Source: an uncultured Romboutsia sp. (GTDB lineage: Bacteria > Bacillota > Clostridia > Peptostreptococcales > Peptostreptococcaceae). Taken from it: 14,877 nt of DNA. Positions 7,695 through 14,607 of this stretch are shown piece after piece. The position numbers and the translations under genes were made by a program. Under the pieces are notes generated by a model. That model was not told where the DNA came from. It did not search any database and saw only the letters and a program-made list of their open reading frames with translations. Each line of letters opens with the position of its first letter. The first letter of the stretch is position 1. The stretch lies in contig CALESE010000168.1 in the NCBI GenBank assembly GCA_937907205.1, positions 1-14,877 of the forward strand, read 5' to 3'.

Positions 7695-7700
7695 CTCCTC
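7695..7700 (-). promoter_or_regulatory. RBS that sets the metallophosphoesterase start
   Basis: GAGGAG lies four bases before ATG 7688-7690. It overlaps the first codons of the longer reading that starts at 7702, which makes the longer start unlikely. Confidence 0.65.
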
Positions 7701-7738
7701 ATTTCAATATAATAAATTATATTATATATTATAACAAA

Positions 7739-7771
7739 TATAAAAGGAGAGATAAAATCTCTCCTTTTATA
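7739..7771 (-). terminator. Perfect 15-bp hairpin terminator (probably for the ABC exporter transcript)
   Basis: The arms 7739-7753 and 7757-7771 are perfectly complementary over 15 bp around an AAA loop, with a GGAGAGAT/ATCTCTCC core and A/T-rich ends that supply T residues in either direction. It begins one base after the stop of the small ORF remnant (7772-7774) and about 160 bases after the ABC exporter stop. It also separates that transcript from the metallophosphoesterase gene. Confidence 0.8.
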
Positions 7772-7917
7772 TTAATCATCTTTTTTAACCTTATGATATA
7801 ATTTTTCATTTTTAGTTTTGTTAGTTCCAGAATCTCTAGCACCTATTTTTTCTCCATGTGCTATTCCTATCTCTCTATAAAACTTTCATCCAAATTTAAG
7901 TTTTCCAAAATGAACAA
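7772..7917 (-). pseudogene. Remnant or frameshifted small ORF, unknown function
   Basis: On the minus strand, 7772-7885 is an open frame of 37 codons with protein-like composition: REIGIAHGEKIGARDSG, a Lys-rich tail, then TAA placed directly before a terminator. It has no start codon. The frame is interrupted upstream by TGA (7886-7888), but the adjacent frame reads ENLNLDESF up to the same point. Adding one T to the TTTT run near 7880 would join the two into one protein of about 44-47 residues ending KVKKDD. No ATG and no good RBS are visible, only TTG codons at 7906-7908 and 7915-7917. I read this as a decayed or recently frameshifted small gene downstream of the ABC exporter. A sequencing error in the homopolymer is the alternative. 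I do not recognise the family. Confidence 0.4.
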
Positions 7918-7929
7918 TTAATATTCTAA

Positions 7930-9630
7930 CTATTTCTTATGAAGTCTACTATATACTCCATTTTTATTAATTAACTCAATATGAGTTCCTCTTTCAGCAA
8001 TTCCTTTATCATTAATAACGATTATTTCATCTGCATTTTTTATAGTTGATAATCTATGCGCTACAACTAAGTTTGTTCTATCTTTACTTAATTCTTCTAA
8101 TGATGCTTGTATTTCTCTTTCTGTAACATTATCAAGTGCGGATGTTGCTTCATCTAAGATTATTATTGGAGGATTTTTTAAGAATATTCTAGATATAGAT
8201 ATTCTTTGTTTTTGCCCACCAGATAATTTTACTCCTCTTTCTCCTATATAAGTATTATAACCATCTGGTAATGTTTGTATAAAATCATGTATTCTTGCTT
8301 TTTTAGCAGCCTCTATCATTTCCTCTTCACTAGCATCAGGATTTCCGCAAAGTATATTATCTTTTATTGTACCTGTAAATAAAAATACATCTTGTTGTAC
8401 TATACCTATATTTTTTCTCAATGATTTTAGGCTAATATCTTTTACACTTTTTCCATCTATTTTTATATCACCATGTTCAAAGTCATAAAATCTTGGTATT
8501 AAATTACATAATGTAGTTTTTCCTCCACCTGATGGTCCAACTAAAGCAACTGTTTTACCTGCCTCTATTGATAAACTTAAGTTATCTAGGACTTTTGTAT
8601 TATCTTCATATGTAAAACTTACATTTTCAATGTCTATATTACCTTTTACATTATTTAATTGTATAGGATTTTTAACTTCTTTTTCAGTATCTTGGTTTAT
8701 TATTTCTAAAAATCTTTCAAATCCAGTCATACCACTTTGATATTGTTCTGTAAAGTTAATAAGCTTTTTAATAGGTTGAATAAACATCTTTACATATAGT
8801 ATGTACGCTGCAAAATCTCCTATGCTTATCTTACCTAAATAAGTAAAGTATCCTCCTACTACTAATGCAATAAGTTCTAATATATCCATAAATAAATTCA
8901 TTCCAGAAAAGTACTCTGCCATAACTTTATATGCATCTTCTCTAGCCTTTTTAAATATATTATTACTTTTTCTAAACTTATTTAATTCTTCTTTTTCAAT
9001 TCCAAAAGACTTTGTTACCTTCATACCTGCTATACTATTTTCTAATGTTGCATTTACATCACCAGTCTTTACTCTAGTTTCCATAAATGCTTTATTCATT
9101 TTTTTTCTTTGAGATATAGAAAACCAAATTACAAATGGTAATATTGAGAATATCATTAATGTAAGAGGTATATTTATACCTAATAATATAAAGAATGATC
9201 CTGCTAACATTACTATTGATATAAATAAATCCTCTGGTCCATGGTGAGCAAGTTCTGATACTTCCATTAAATCATTTACTATTCTAGACATAGTAACACC
9301 AGTCTTATTATTATCAAAATAAGAATTAGGTAACTTTTGTAAATGAGTAAATACATAATTTCTCATATCTCCCTGCATTCTAACTCCTACAACATGACCC
9401 CAGTATTGCATAAAGTAATTAAGCCCAGCTTTCAGTATAAATATTAAAATTAATACTATTGCAAAAATTGTTAACATTCTTAAATCTTTATTTGGTATAA
9501 CTTCATCCATTATATTTCTTGTTATCATTGGATAAATCAAATCACATAATGCAAATAAAAATGCTGCTAATAAGTCCAATATAAATAATTTTTTATATGG
9601 TTTATAATATTTTATAAATTCTTTTAACAA
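7930..9630 (-). CDS. ABC exporter half-transporter (type IV/MsbA-like, multidrug or lipid family)
   Basis: The 566-residue half-transporter fuses an N-terminal six-helix membrane domain (about 1-310; hydrophobic segments near 16-36, 53-73, 133-150, 156-172, 247-265, 270-285) to a C-terminal ATPase. The ATPase is canonical: A-loop Tyr341, Walker A GPSGGGKT at 365-372 with Lys371, Q-loop Gln413, signature LSGGQ at 469-473, Walker B IIILDE with Asp493/Glu494, D-loop SALD, and switch His525. With no second half-transporter adjacent, a homodimer is expected. Family members export drugs, lipids or peptides; the substrate cannot be read from sequence. The start is TTG 9628-9630, with AGGAGG seven bases upstream and no better ATG nearby. 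It lies after the siderophore operon but behind a strong terminator, so it is probably a separate transcription unit. Confidence 0.95.
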   Translation of the reverse strand: MLKEFIKYYKPYKKLFILDLLAAFLFALCDLIYPMITRNIMDEVIPNKDLRMLTIFAIVLILIFILKAGLNYFMQYWGHVVGVRMQGDMRNYVFTHLQKLPNSYFDNNKTGVTMSRIVNDLMEVSELAHHGPEDLFISIVMLAGSFFILLGINIPLTLMIFSILPFVIWFSISQRKKMNKAFMETRVKTGDVNATLENSIAGMKVTKSFGIEKEELNKFRKSNNIFKKAREDAYKVMAEYFSGMNLFMDILELIALVVGGYFTYLGKISIGDFAAYILYVKMFIQPIKKLINFTEQYQSGMTGFERFLEIINQDTEKEVKNPIQLNNVKGNIDIENVSFTYEDNTKVLDNLSLSIEAGKTVALVGPSGGGKTTLCNLIPRFYDFEHGDIKIDGKSVKDISLKSLRKNIGIVQQDVFLFTGTIKDNILCGNPDASEEEMIEAAKKARIHDFIQTLPDGYNTYIGERGVKLSGGQKQRISISRIFLKNPPIIILDEATSALDNVTEREIQASLEELSKDRTNLVVAHRLSTIKNADEIIVINDKGIAERGTHIELINKNGVYSRLHKK

Positions 9631-9704
9631 TTAAATTCCTCCTTTTATATAATAATTTTTAGTATATAATAGTTAAATTTATAATAATATTATATAAATT
9701 ATAA

Positions 9705-9742
9705 TAATTAAAAAGTACGGTAAATACCGTACTTTTTAATTA
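9705..9742 (-). terminator. Perfect 18-bp hairpin terminator of the siderophore operon
   Basis: The arms 9705-9722 and 9725-9742 are perfectly complementary over 18 bp. A GTACGGTA/TACCGTAC core is flanked by A5 and T5, so it works as a Rho-independent terminator in either orientation. It follows the binding-protein stop (9755-9757) by about 12 bases. The rest of the gap up to 9630 is TATA-rich and should hold the exporter's promoter, but I cannot single one out. Confidence 0.9.
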
Positions 9743-9754
9743 TACCCAATAGTA

Positions 9755-10708
9755 CTATTTATTAACTGCTTTCATAGCATCATCTATCATTGTATTTAAA
9801 GAGTTTAATCCTCCATCATTAACATACCAAGTTGGTCCATCTAAATATACTATTTTATTATTTTTATAAGCATCTGTAGATTTAACTATATCATTATTTA
9901 AAACTGCTTTAGCTGTTTCAGAACCACCAATAGCTACACCTCTATCTAAAACAAACATAACTTCTGGATTTTGTTTTGCTAAATATTCAAAAGTAACATT
10001 TTGACCATGAGATGAATCTTCTATATTTTGATCTTTACTCTTAAATCCAAATGCTTGATATAATATACCAAATCTTGATTCTTCTCCGTATACACTTAAG
10101 TTACCTTCATTAACCATTACTGTTAAAGCTTCTGTACCCTTTTCAGTAACTACTTTGTTTAATTCTTCTATTTTCTTTTCAACCTTAGCAAATTCCTCAT
10201 TAGCTTTTTCTTCTATACCAAATATTTTTGCAACTGTATCTATATTTTTTTTAGCTGACCCTAAATAATCTTTATTATCTTTGCTTACACTTATTGTAGG
10301 TGCTATTTCAGATAATTGATCATAGAAATCTGCTTGTCTCCCACCTATTATTATTAAATCTGGGTTTTGTGACTTTATCGCTTCTAAATCTGGTTCTTTT
10401 AATCCTCCTAAATCAGCATATTTTTCATCTTCATATTTTTTCAACGATTCTGGTAAACTTGCTTTTGGAAGTCCTACTACATTTTCAATACCTAAAGCAT
10501 CCATTGTATCAAGTATTGAATAATCAAATACTACTACTTTCTTAGGATTAGTTGCAACTTCTGTTTCCCCTAAGCTATGCACTATTTTCATACTTGACTC
10601 AGCTTCTAATGCTGTATTTTGTTTTTCATCTTTCTTTCCACCTAATGCAAATGCTCCTACTAATCCTATAATTGCTACTCCTGCTATAATTGCTGCTTTT
10701 TTATTCAT
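9755..10708 (-). CDS. yclQ: Iron-siderophore ABC importer, substrate-binding protein (YclQ-like)
   Basis: The 317-residue class III periplasmic-binding-type protein has two lobes joined by a long helix (about 152-190). Visible family features are the opening strand IVHSLGETEV (42-51), KKVVVFDYSILDTMDALGI (56-74), LGGLKEPDLEAI (100-111), NPDLIIIGGR (115-124), LDRGVAIGG (254-262) and a C-terminal helix after GPTWYVNDGG. These proteins bind a ferric siderophore outside the membrane and deliver it to the YclN/O permeases. YclQ of B. subtilis binds petrobactin; the exact ligand here is unproven. Unusually, the N-terminal hydrophobic segment (5-23) ends AFALGGKKDEK with no lipobox, and the protein contains no cysteine at all, so anchoring must be by an uncleaved helix or not lipid-based. 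An AAAGGAGAG site precedes the ATG. A hairpin and a Fur-like site separate it from the ATPase gene. Confidence 0.9.
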   Translation of the reverse strand: MNKKAAIIAGVAIIGLVGAFALGGKKDEKQNTALEAESSMKIVHSLGETEVATNPKKVVVFDYSILDTMDALGIENVVGLPKASLPESLKKYEDEKYADLGGLKEPDLEAIKSQNPDLIIIGGRQADFYDQLSEIAPTISVSKDNKDYLGSAKKNIDTVAKIFGIEEKANEEFAKVEKKIEELNKVVTEKGTEALTVMVNEGNLSVYGEESRFGILYQAFGFKSKDQNIEDSSHGQNVTFEYLAKQNPEVMFVLDRGVAIGGSETAKAVLNNDIVKSTDAYKNNKIVYLDGPTWYVNDGGLNSLNTMIDDAMKAVNK

Positions 10709-10735
10709 ATCAATCTCTCCTTTATTTATTAATAT

Positions 10736-10750
10736 TTAAAATCATTATCA
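10736..10750 (-). promoter_or_regulatory. Possible Fur box upstream of the binding-protein gene
   Basis: On the minus strand the 15 bases TGATAATGATTTTAA match the 7-1-7 Fur consensus TGATAATnATTATCA at 12 of 14 informative positions, with a perfect left half. A TTGATA at the same place could serve as a -35, but no good -10 is visible 17 bases on. It may therefore mark a weak Fur-controlled internal promoter. Confidence 0.45.
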
Positions 10751-10769
10751 ATTAAATTTTTTAATAAAG

Positions 10770-10786
10770 GATTACCAAAGGTAATC
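10770..10786 (-). terminator. Intercistronic hairpin between ATPase and binding-protein genes
   Basis: A 7-bp stem (GATTACC 10770-10776, GGTAATC 10780-10786) with a three-base loop lies nine bases after the ATPase stop. It lacks a clean T-tract on the minus strand, so partial termination or mRNA processing/stabilisation is likelier than full termination. Confidence 0.4.
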
Positions 10787-10794
10787 TCTTATTA

Positions 10795-11550
10795 TTAGAA
10801 ATAAACACATATTCTATTTCCATTTATATTTTTTATATCAAAATTCATTTCATATATTTCTTCTAATACATCTTTTTTAACTATTTCTTCAGTAGTTCCA
10901 ACTTTTTCAATTTTACCATTTTTAAGTGCTACTATATTGTCTGAATAACATGAAGCAAAATTTATATCATGCATTACTAGTACTATGGTTTTTCCTAATT
11001 CATCGCAAAGATTTCTAAGCACTCTCATCATTTGAACCGAGTGGCTCATATCTAAGTTATTTAAAGGTTCATCTAGCAATATGTATTCTGTATTTTGAGC
11101 TATTACCATTGCTATATATGCCCTTTGTCTTTGACCCCCACTTAGTTCATCTAAATACTTATCTTGTATGTCTGAAAGTTTCATATATTCTATTGCTTCA
11201 TCAATATACGTTTCATCTTCTTTAGTTAAATTGCCTTCACTATATGGAAATCTACCAAAACTAACTAATTCTCTTATTGTAAGCTTTAAAGTTATATTAT
11301 TTGATTGTTTAAGTATTGCTATCTTTTTAGCTAATTCTTTACTATCATAACCATTTAGACTTTTACCTTCGATTAATACTTCTCCACCATCTCCAGATAT
11401 AAGTCTTGTTACTATAGATAATACAGTACTCTTACCTGCTCCATTTGGACCTATAAAAGATGTTATTTTTCCTTTTTCTATATTAAAGGAAACATCATTT
11501 ACTACATTTTTATTTTTATATTTTTTAAATATATTTTTTATTTCTATCAT
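10795..11550 (-). CDS. yclP: Iron-siderophore ABC importer, ATP-binding protein (YclP-like)
   Basis: The 251-residue cytoplasmic ATPase powers ferric-siderophore import through the two permeases encoded just upstream. It has a complete motif set: Walker A GPNGAGKST at 34-42 with Lys40, Q-loop Gln82, signature LSGGQ at 136-140, Walker B YILLDEP with Asp160/Glu161, and switch His194 in VMHDINFAS. The VMHDINFASCYSD segment and the overall length are typical of FecE/FepC-type ATPases. Its ATG (11548-11550) directly follows the TAA of the upstream permease gene with no gap, and its RBS AAAGGAGAG lies within that gene's last codons, so translation is coupled. No residue needed for catalysis is missing. 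The gene symbol follows the B. subtilis yclNOPQ order. Confidence 0.95.
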   Translation of the reverse strand: MIEIKNIFKKYKNKNVVNDVSFNIEKGKITSFIGPNGAGKSTVLSIVTRLISGDGGEVLIEGKSLNGYDSKELAKKIAILKQSNNITLKLTIRELVSFGRFPYSEGNLTKEDETYIDEAIEYMKLSDIQDKYLDELSGGQRQRAYIAMVIAQNTEYILLDEPLNNLDMSHSVQMMRVLRNLCDELGKTIVLVMHDINFASCYSDNIVALKNGKIEKVGTTEEIVKKDVLEEIYEMNFDIKNINGNRICVYF

Positions 11551-12504
11551 TTACTTGCTCTCCTTTAATAATAGTTGTATAAAGTATATCCCACCTATAA
11601 AGTTTATAATTACACTTAATGTAGTATTAAACTTGAATATATGTTGTACGAAAAACTGTCCTCCAACTAATGTAATCATACTAATTAATGTTGCTCCTAA
11701 TATCAGATACTTGTGCTTATATGTTTTAAGACCTTCTCTTGCTATATTTGCAACTATTAATCCTAAGAATGTCATAGGTCCAACAAGCGCAGTTGATATA
11801 GATACTAATATAGATATTACTATTATCATCTTTTTTACTAACTTGTCATAATCAACACCAAGATTTATTGCTTGTTCCCTTCCCAAAGATAGTACATCTA
11901 AATATTTTATATCATCATATATAAATGGAATAATAGCAATAATCATTATCGATGCAATAATAAGAATATCTGTGTTAATATTATTTAAACTAGCCATCAT
12001 TTTTGTTTGTAATGCTAAGAATTCATTAGGATCTATCATAACTTGAACAAAAGATGATCCACTTTTAAATAATGTCCCAAATATCATTCCTACCAATAAT
12101 AAGAAGAATATATCATTTTTTCCTTTTTCAAATAGTACTTTATATAATAATATAGATGCTATAACCATTACAAAAACATTTAATACAAAATTATAGTTTT
12201 TATTAATTATAAATGTACTCGTAGATCCAAATAAAAACACTATTACAGTTTGAACTAATACATATAATGAATCTAATCCTAATACACTTGGTGTAAGTAT
12301 TTGATTATTAGTAATAGTTTGAAATACTACTGTAGTAAATGCTATACATCCACCACCTAAAGCTATAGCTATTACCTTTGGTATTCTTTTAGATAATGCA
12401 TATTCTACGTGATTCATATCTATTCCATAACTTAAAAATAAAGCAATAAATATTAAGAGTAAAAATCCCATAATGTATATTTTTTTATTTATACTAAGCT
12501 TCAT
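11551..12504 (-). CDS. yclO: Iron-siderophore ABC importer, permease (FecCD family, YclO-like)
   Basis: This FecCD-type permease (317 aa from the chosen start) has about nine or ten membrane helices and pairs with the YclN-like protein to form the channel. Family signs are RIPKVIAIALGGGCIAF near 40-56, TPSVLGLDSLYVL near 71-83, the cytoplasmic coupling segment LGREQAINLGVDY near 207-219 that contacts the ATPase, and GPMTFLGLIVANIAR near 242-256. I chose ATG 12502-12504 because the AGGAGG at 12512-12517 is seven bases away, while the ATG at 12508-12510 is only one base from it. The longer start would overlap the upstream permease gene by 17 bases. The chosen start still overlaps it by 11. The stop touches the ATPase start. 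Confidence 0.94.
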   Translation of the reverse strand: MKLSINKKIYIMGFLLLIFIALFLSYGIDMNHVEYALSKRIPKVIAIALGGGCIAFTTVVFQTITNNQILTPSVLGLDSLYVLVQTVIVFLFGSTSTFIINKNYNFVLNVFVMVIASILLYKVLFEKGKNDIFFLLLVGMIFGTLFKSGSSFVQVMIDPNEFLALQTKMMASLNNINTDILIIASIMIIAIIPFIYDDIKYLDVLSLGREQAINLGVDYDKLVKKMIIVISILVSISTALVGPMTFLGLIVANIAREGLKTYKHKYLILGATLISMITLVGGQFFVQHIFKFNTTLSVIINFIGGIYFIQLLLKESK

Positions 12505-13447
12505 TTGCATTCCTCCTTAATATTAGATAAAGGAATGTTATACTTCCTATTACTCCAACTGTAAGACCTATTGATATTTCATATGGATAAATTATAACTC
12601 TTCCAAATATATCACATACTAATACAAATATTGCTCCAAATAAACCTGTATGCCATATACTCTCTCTTATATTATCCCCCATATATAAAGATACAATATT
12701 AGGAACTATAAGACCTATATAAGGTATATTACCTGCTGTTACTACTACACATACTGTTACTAATGACACTATAATAAGTCCTAAATTTACTACTTTCTTA
12801 TAATTAAGTCCTAAGTTTGTAGCAAAGTCTTCTCCCATACCTGCTACTGTAAATCTATTAGCATATACATATGCTAATATTATCATTGGTATTGTTATGT
12901 AAAGTATTTCATAGTTTCCTTTAAGTATCATAGAAAAGTCACCTTGCATCCATGCAGTTACATTTTGACTCATATCATATTTATAAGCTATAAAATCTGT
13001 CATAGCTCCTATTATATTTCCAAACATTATACCTACTAATGGTACAAATATAACATTTTTAAATTGTAACTTTCCTATTATTTTCATGAACATAAATGTA
13101 CCTATTAATGAAAATATAAACGCTATTACCGTTTTTGCAAATATTGATGCTCCTGGTATAGTTAACATACATATCACTATACCTAACTGTGCTGAATCTA
13201 TTGTTGCTCCTGTTGTTGGAGATACAAATTTATTTTTACTAATTTGCTGCATTATAAGCCCTGCTATACTCATTCCCATACCTGCAACTAGTATACTTAT
13301 TAGTCTAGGTACTCTACTTATAAGAAATACCATAAGCTTATCTTTATTATCATTTAACAAATCAATTATATTTATATCATCAACACCTATAAATAATGAA
13401 ATTATTGATAATATCATTAATAATATTATTAGGTATCTCTTTTTCAT
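12494..13447 (-). CDS. yclN: Iron-siderophore ABC importer, permease (FecCD family, YclN-like)
   Basis: The first gene of the siderophore operon encodes a 317-residue FecCD permease with about nine or ten membrane helices. Recognisable segments are SRVPRLISILVAGMGMSIAG near 44-63, SPTTGATIDSAQLGI near 76-90, the coupling segment GEDFATNLGLNY near 205-216, and PYIGLIVPNIVS near 242-253. It forms a heterodimer with the YclO-like protein. The frame extends upstream to a TTG at 13502-13504, but that start has no RBS and would lie at about the transcription start inside a Fur-like site. The ATG at 13445-13447 has GGGAGG (13453-13458) five bases upstream and starts a typical Lys-Lys-Arg hydrophobic N-terminus. 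I therefore take the shorter form. The 5' leader is about 60 bases. Confidence 0.94.
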   Translation of the reverse strand: MKKRYLIILLMILSIISLFIGVDDINIIDLLNDNKDKLMVFLISRVPRLISILVAGMGMSIAGLIMQQISKNKFVSPTTGATIDSAQLGIVICMLTIPGASIFAKTVIAFIFSLIGTFMFMKIIGKLQFKNVIFVPLVGIMFGNIIGAMTDFIAYKYDMSQNVTAWMQGDFSMILKGNYEILYITIPMIILAYVYANRFTVAGMGEDFATNLGLNYKKVVNLGLIIVSLVTVCVVVTAGNIPYIGLIVPNIVSLYMGDNIRESIWHTGLFGAIFVLVCDIFGRVIIYPYEISIGLTVGVIGSITFLYLILRRNANEA

Positions 13448-13488
13448 TTTATCCTCCCACAATTTTAAATTTTGATTAATTACGCGAT

Positions 13489-13503
13489 TGAAATTCATTA
13501 TCA
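13489..13503 (-). promoter_or_regulatory. Second Fur-like site just downstream of the yclN transcription start
   Basis: On the minus strand TGATAATGAATTTCA matches the 7-1-7 Fur consensus at 12 of 14 positions, with a perfect left half. It lies about 20 bases, roughly two helical turns, past the main operator, where a second dimer pair could block elongation or open-complex escape. Confidence 0.5.
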
Positions 13504-13515
13504 AATATATTTTAA

Positions 13516-13544
13516 ATTATATCAATAATAATTATCACTGTCAA
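13516..13544 (-). promoter_or_regulatory. Consensus sigma-A promoter of the siderophore operon
   Basis: On the minus strand TTGACA (13544-13539) and TATAAT (13521-13516) are both perfect and separated by exactly 17 bases. Predicted transcription start is near 13508-13509. A full-consensus promoter would be very active unless repressed, which fits the operator lying in its spacer. Confidence 0.9.
13523..13537 (-). promoter_or_regulatory. Fur box in the promoter spacer of the siderophore operon
   Basis: On the minus strand TGATAATTATTATTG matches TGATAATnATTATCA at 12 of 14 informative positions. It fills the space between the -35 and -10 elements, so a bound Fur dimer would exclude RNA polymerase. 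Together with the iron-siderophore genes downstream, this predicts induction under iron limitation. Confidence 0.8.
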
Positions 13545-13608
13545 TATAAATTAAAAATCATTTTACTATAGTAACTATATACCCATACTTTTAATGAAAT
13601 AACATATT

Positions 13609-13650
13609 AACAATAAAAGACTATAACGCATGTTATAGTCTTTTATTGTT
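13609..13650 (-). terminator. Perfect 19-bp hairpin terminator overlapping the 3' end of the lipoprotein gene
   Basis: The arms 13609-13627 and 13632-13650 are perfectly complementary over 19 bp around a GCAT loop. The right arm includes the stop codon and the last two codons of the minus-strand lipoprotein gene. The A/T-rich outer arms give T residues on the minus strand. It insulates the siderophore operon promoter from upstream transcription. Confidence 0.88.
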
Positions 13651-14386
13651 CTATTAAATTATTGTTTATAAATTTGATAATATCCATATTATTTAATATA
13701 TTAATTGATTTTATTATATTGTTTTCTAAATAAATAACCAACCCATCTTTTAAATTGTTATGCTTATCTTTTAGTAAATATACTTTAATGCCTTTTGTTC
13801 TATCTTTGATAGATATATCAAAATTTGGTTGATTGTTTCCAACTAAGTTTGATATTTCATCTTCATTTTTATCCATATAATTAGACAATGTTTCTTTTTT
13901 TATTTCTTCTAAAGATAAATTTGAATCAGGACTATATTTATTTATTATTAAATCTTTATTTTCATATACAGCTTCTGTTTCTATATCAGATTCAGATAAT
14001 TTATATGTCTGAACATTTATAACCTTATTATTATATAATTCTACGTATAGTGCACTTTTATCTATTTCGTTATTGTTTTCATCTTTAGGATAAACTAATA
14101 CTACATTACTATTCTTTTCTAGTTCATCTATTTTTTCTATATTCATATTTTTAATATTATTAGAATCTATATAGTAAGTTGTATAATATGGCATACCCAT
14201 ATTTTTTAGAACATATTCGTAATCTTTATACATTATCTCACTGACATCATTTTGAACTTTAGTAATTGTTCTTTGCTTTGTTATGTCATCAGCTACCATA
14301 CTTTTACTTTTCATACTTTTATAACTACATCCTGTAATTATCATACTTACTAAAACTACACTAGTTATAATAATTTTTGATTTCAT
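13643..14386 (-). CDS. Putative lipoprotein of unknown function with internal duplication
   Basis: The 247-residue protein starts with a clear lipoprotein signal: Lys-rich start, hydrophobic core and IITGC with Cys20 as the lipidated residue, so it is anchored on the outer face of the membrane. I do not recognise the family. The mature part appears to contain two related units, roughly 53-130 and 170-232. Each runs from a helix through a Gly-containing turn (NMGMPYY, LVGNNQP) to a VY strand with Lys/Asp/Asn turns, then an LYVELYNNKV- or VIYLENNII-like beta pair. The layout resembles small BamE/PepSY-like alpha-beta folds, but I cannot confirm that. An AAAGGAG site lies nine bases before the ATG. 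It is divergent from the truncated LysR gene, an arrangement in which the regulator often controls its neighbour. A weak promoter (TTAATA-17-TATAAT on the minus strand, within about 14450-14490) may drive it. Confidence 0.82.
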   Translation of the reverse strand: MKSKIIITSVVLVSMIITGCSYKSMKSKSMVADDITKQRTITKVQNDVSEIMYKDYEYVLKNMGMPYYTTYYIDSNNIKNMNIEKIDELEKNSNVVLVYPKDENNNEIDKSALYVELYNNKVINVQTYKLSESDIETEAVYENKDLIINKYSPDSNLSLEEIKKETLSNYMDKNEDEISNLVGNNQPNFDISIKDRTKGIKVYLLKDKHNNLKDGLVIYLENNIIKSINILNNMDIIKFINNNLIEQ

Positions 14387-14492
14387 TAATCTATACTCCT
14401 TTCATAGATTTTTTATATCATCTTTAATTATCATTCTAAATCTAATATTTTTACTAATTATATACTATTTTATTTATTTTATTAAGGTTTAC

Positions 14493-14508
14493 TTACATTC
14501 TGTAATGT
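14493..14508. repeat. Overlapping short palindromes in the divergent intergenic region
   Basis: TTACA-TTC-TGTAA (14493-14505) and ACATT-CTGT-AATGT (14495-14508) overlap. They lie upstream of the -35 region for the lipoprotein gene and could be an operator. There is no functional evidence. Confidence 0.35.
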
Positions 14509-14535
14509 TTTTGTAACAAGATATATTATTATAAA

Positions 14536-14571
14536 TTTTGATTATATCAAATTATTTATAATTAATCAAAA
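14536..14571. promoter_or_regulatory. Candidate LysR-type operator (inverted repeats) upstream of the LysR gene
   Basis: The 13-base palindrome TTGAT-TAT-ATCAA (14538-14550) fits the T-N11-A shape of LysR-family sites. A 9-bp inverted repeat also links TTTTGATTA (14536-14544) with TAATCAAAA (14563-14571). Position, 37-72 bases before the LysR start, fits autoregulation and control of the divergent gene. High A/T content makes chance palindromes likely. Confidence 0.45.
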
Positions 14572-14607
14572 ATATATTATGATATAATATATAAAGGAGG
14601 ATTTCTT

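Noticed and set aside
6818..7702. Longer metallophosphoesterase starting at ATG 7702
   Set aside because: That ATG has no upstream RBS and its following codons are themselves the GAGGAG site for the ATG at 7690.
13086..13475. 129-codon plus-strand frame opposite the first permease gene
   Set aside because: Ile/Asn-rich shadow of a hydrophobic membrane protein. The minus frame has FecCD motifs and a good RBS.
12494..13504. Longer first permease starting at TTG 13504
   Set aside because: No RBS, placed at the predicted transcription start inside a Fur-like site; the ATG at 13447 has GGGAGG at the right distance.
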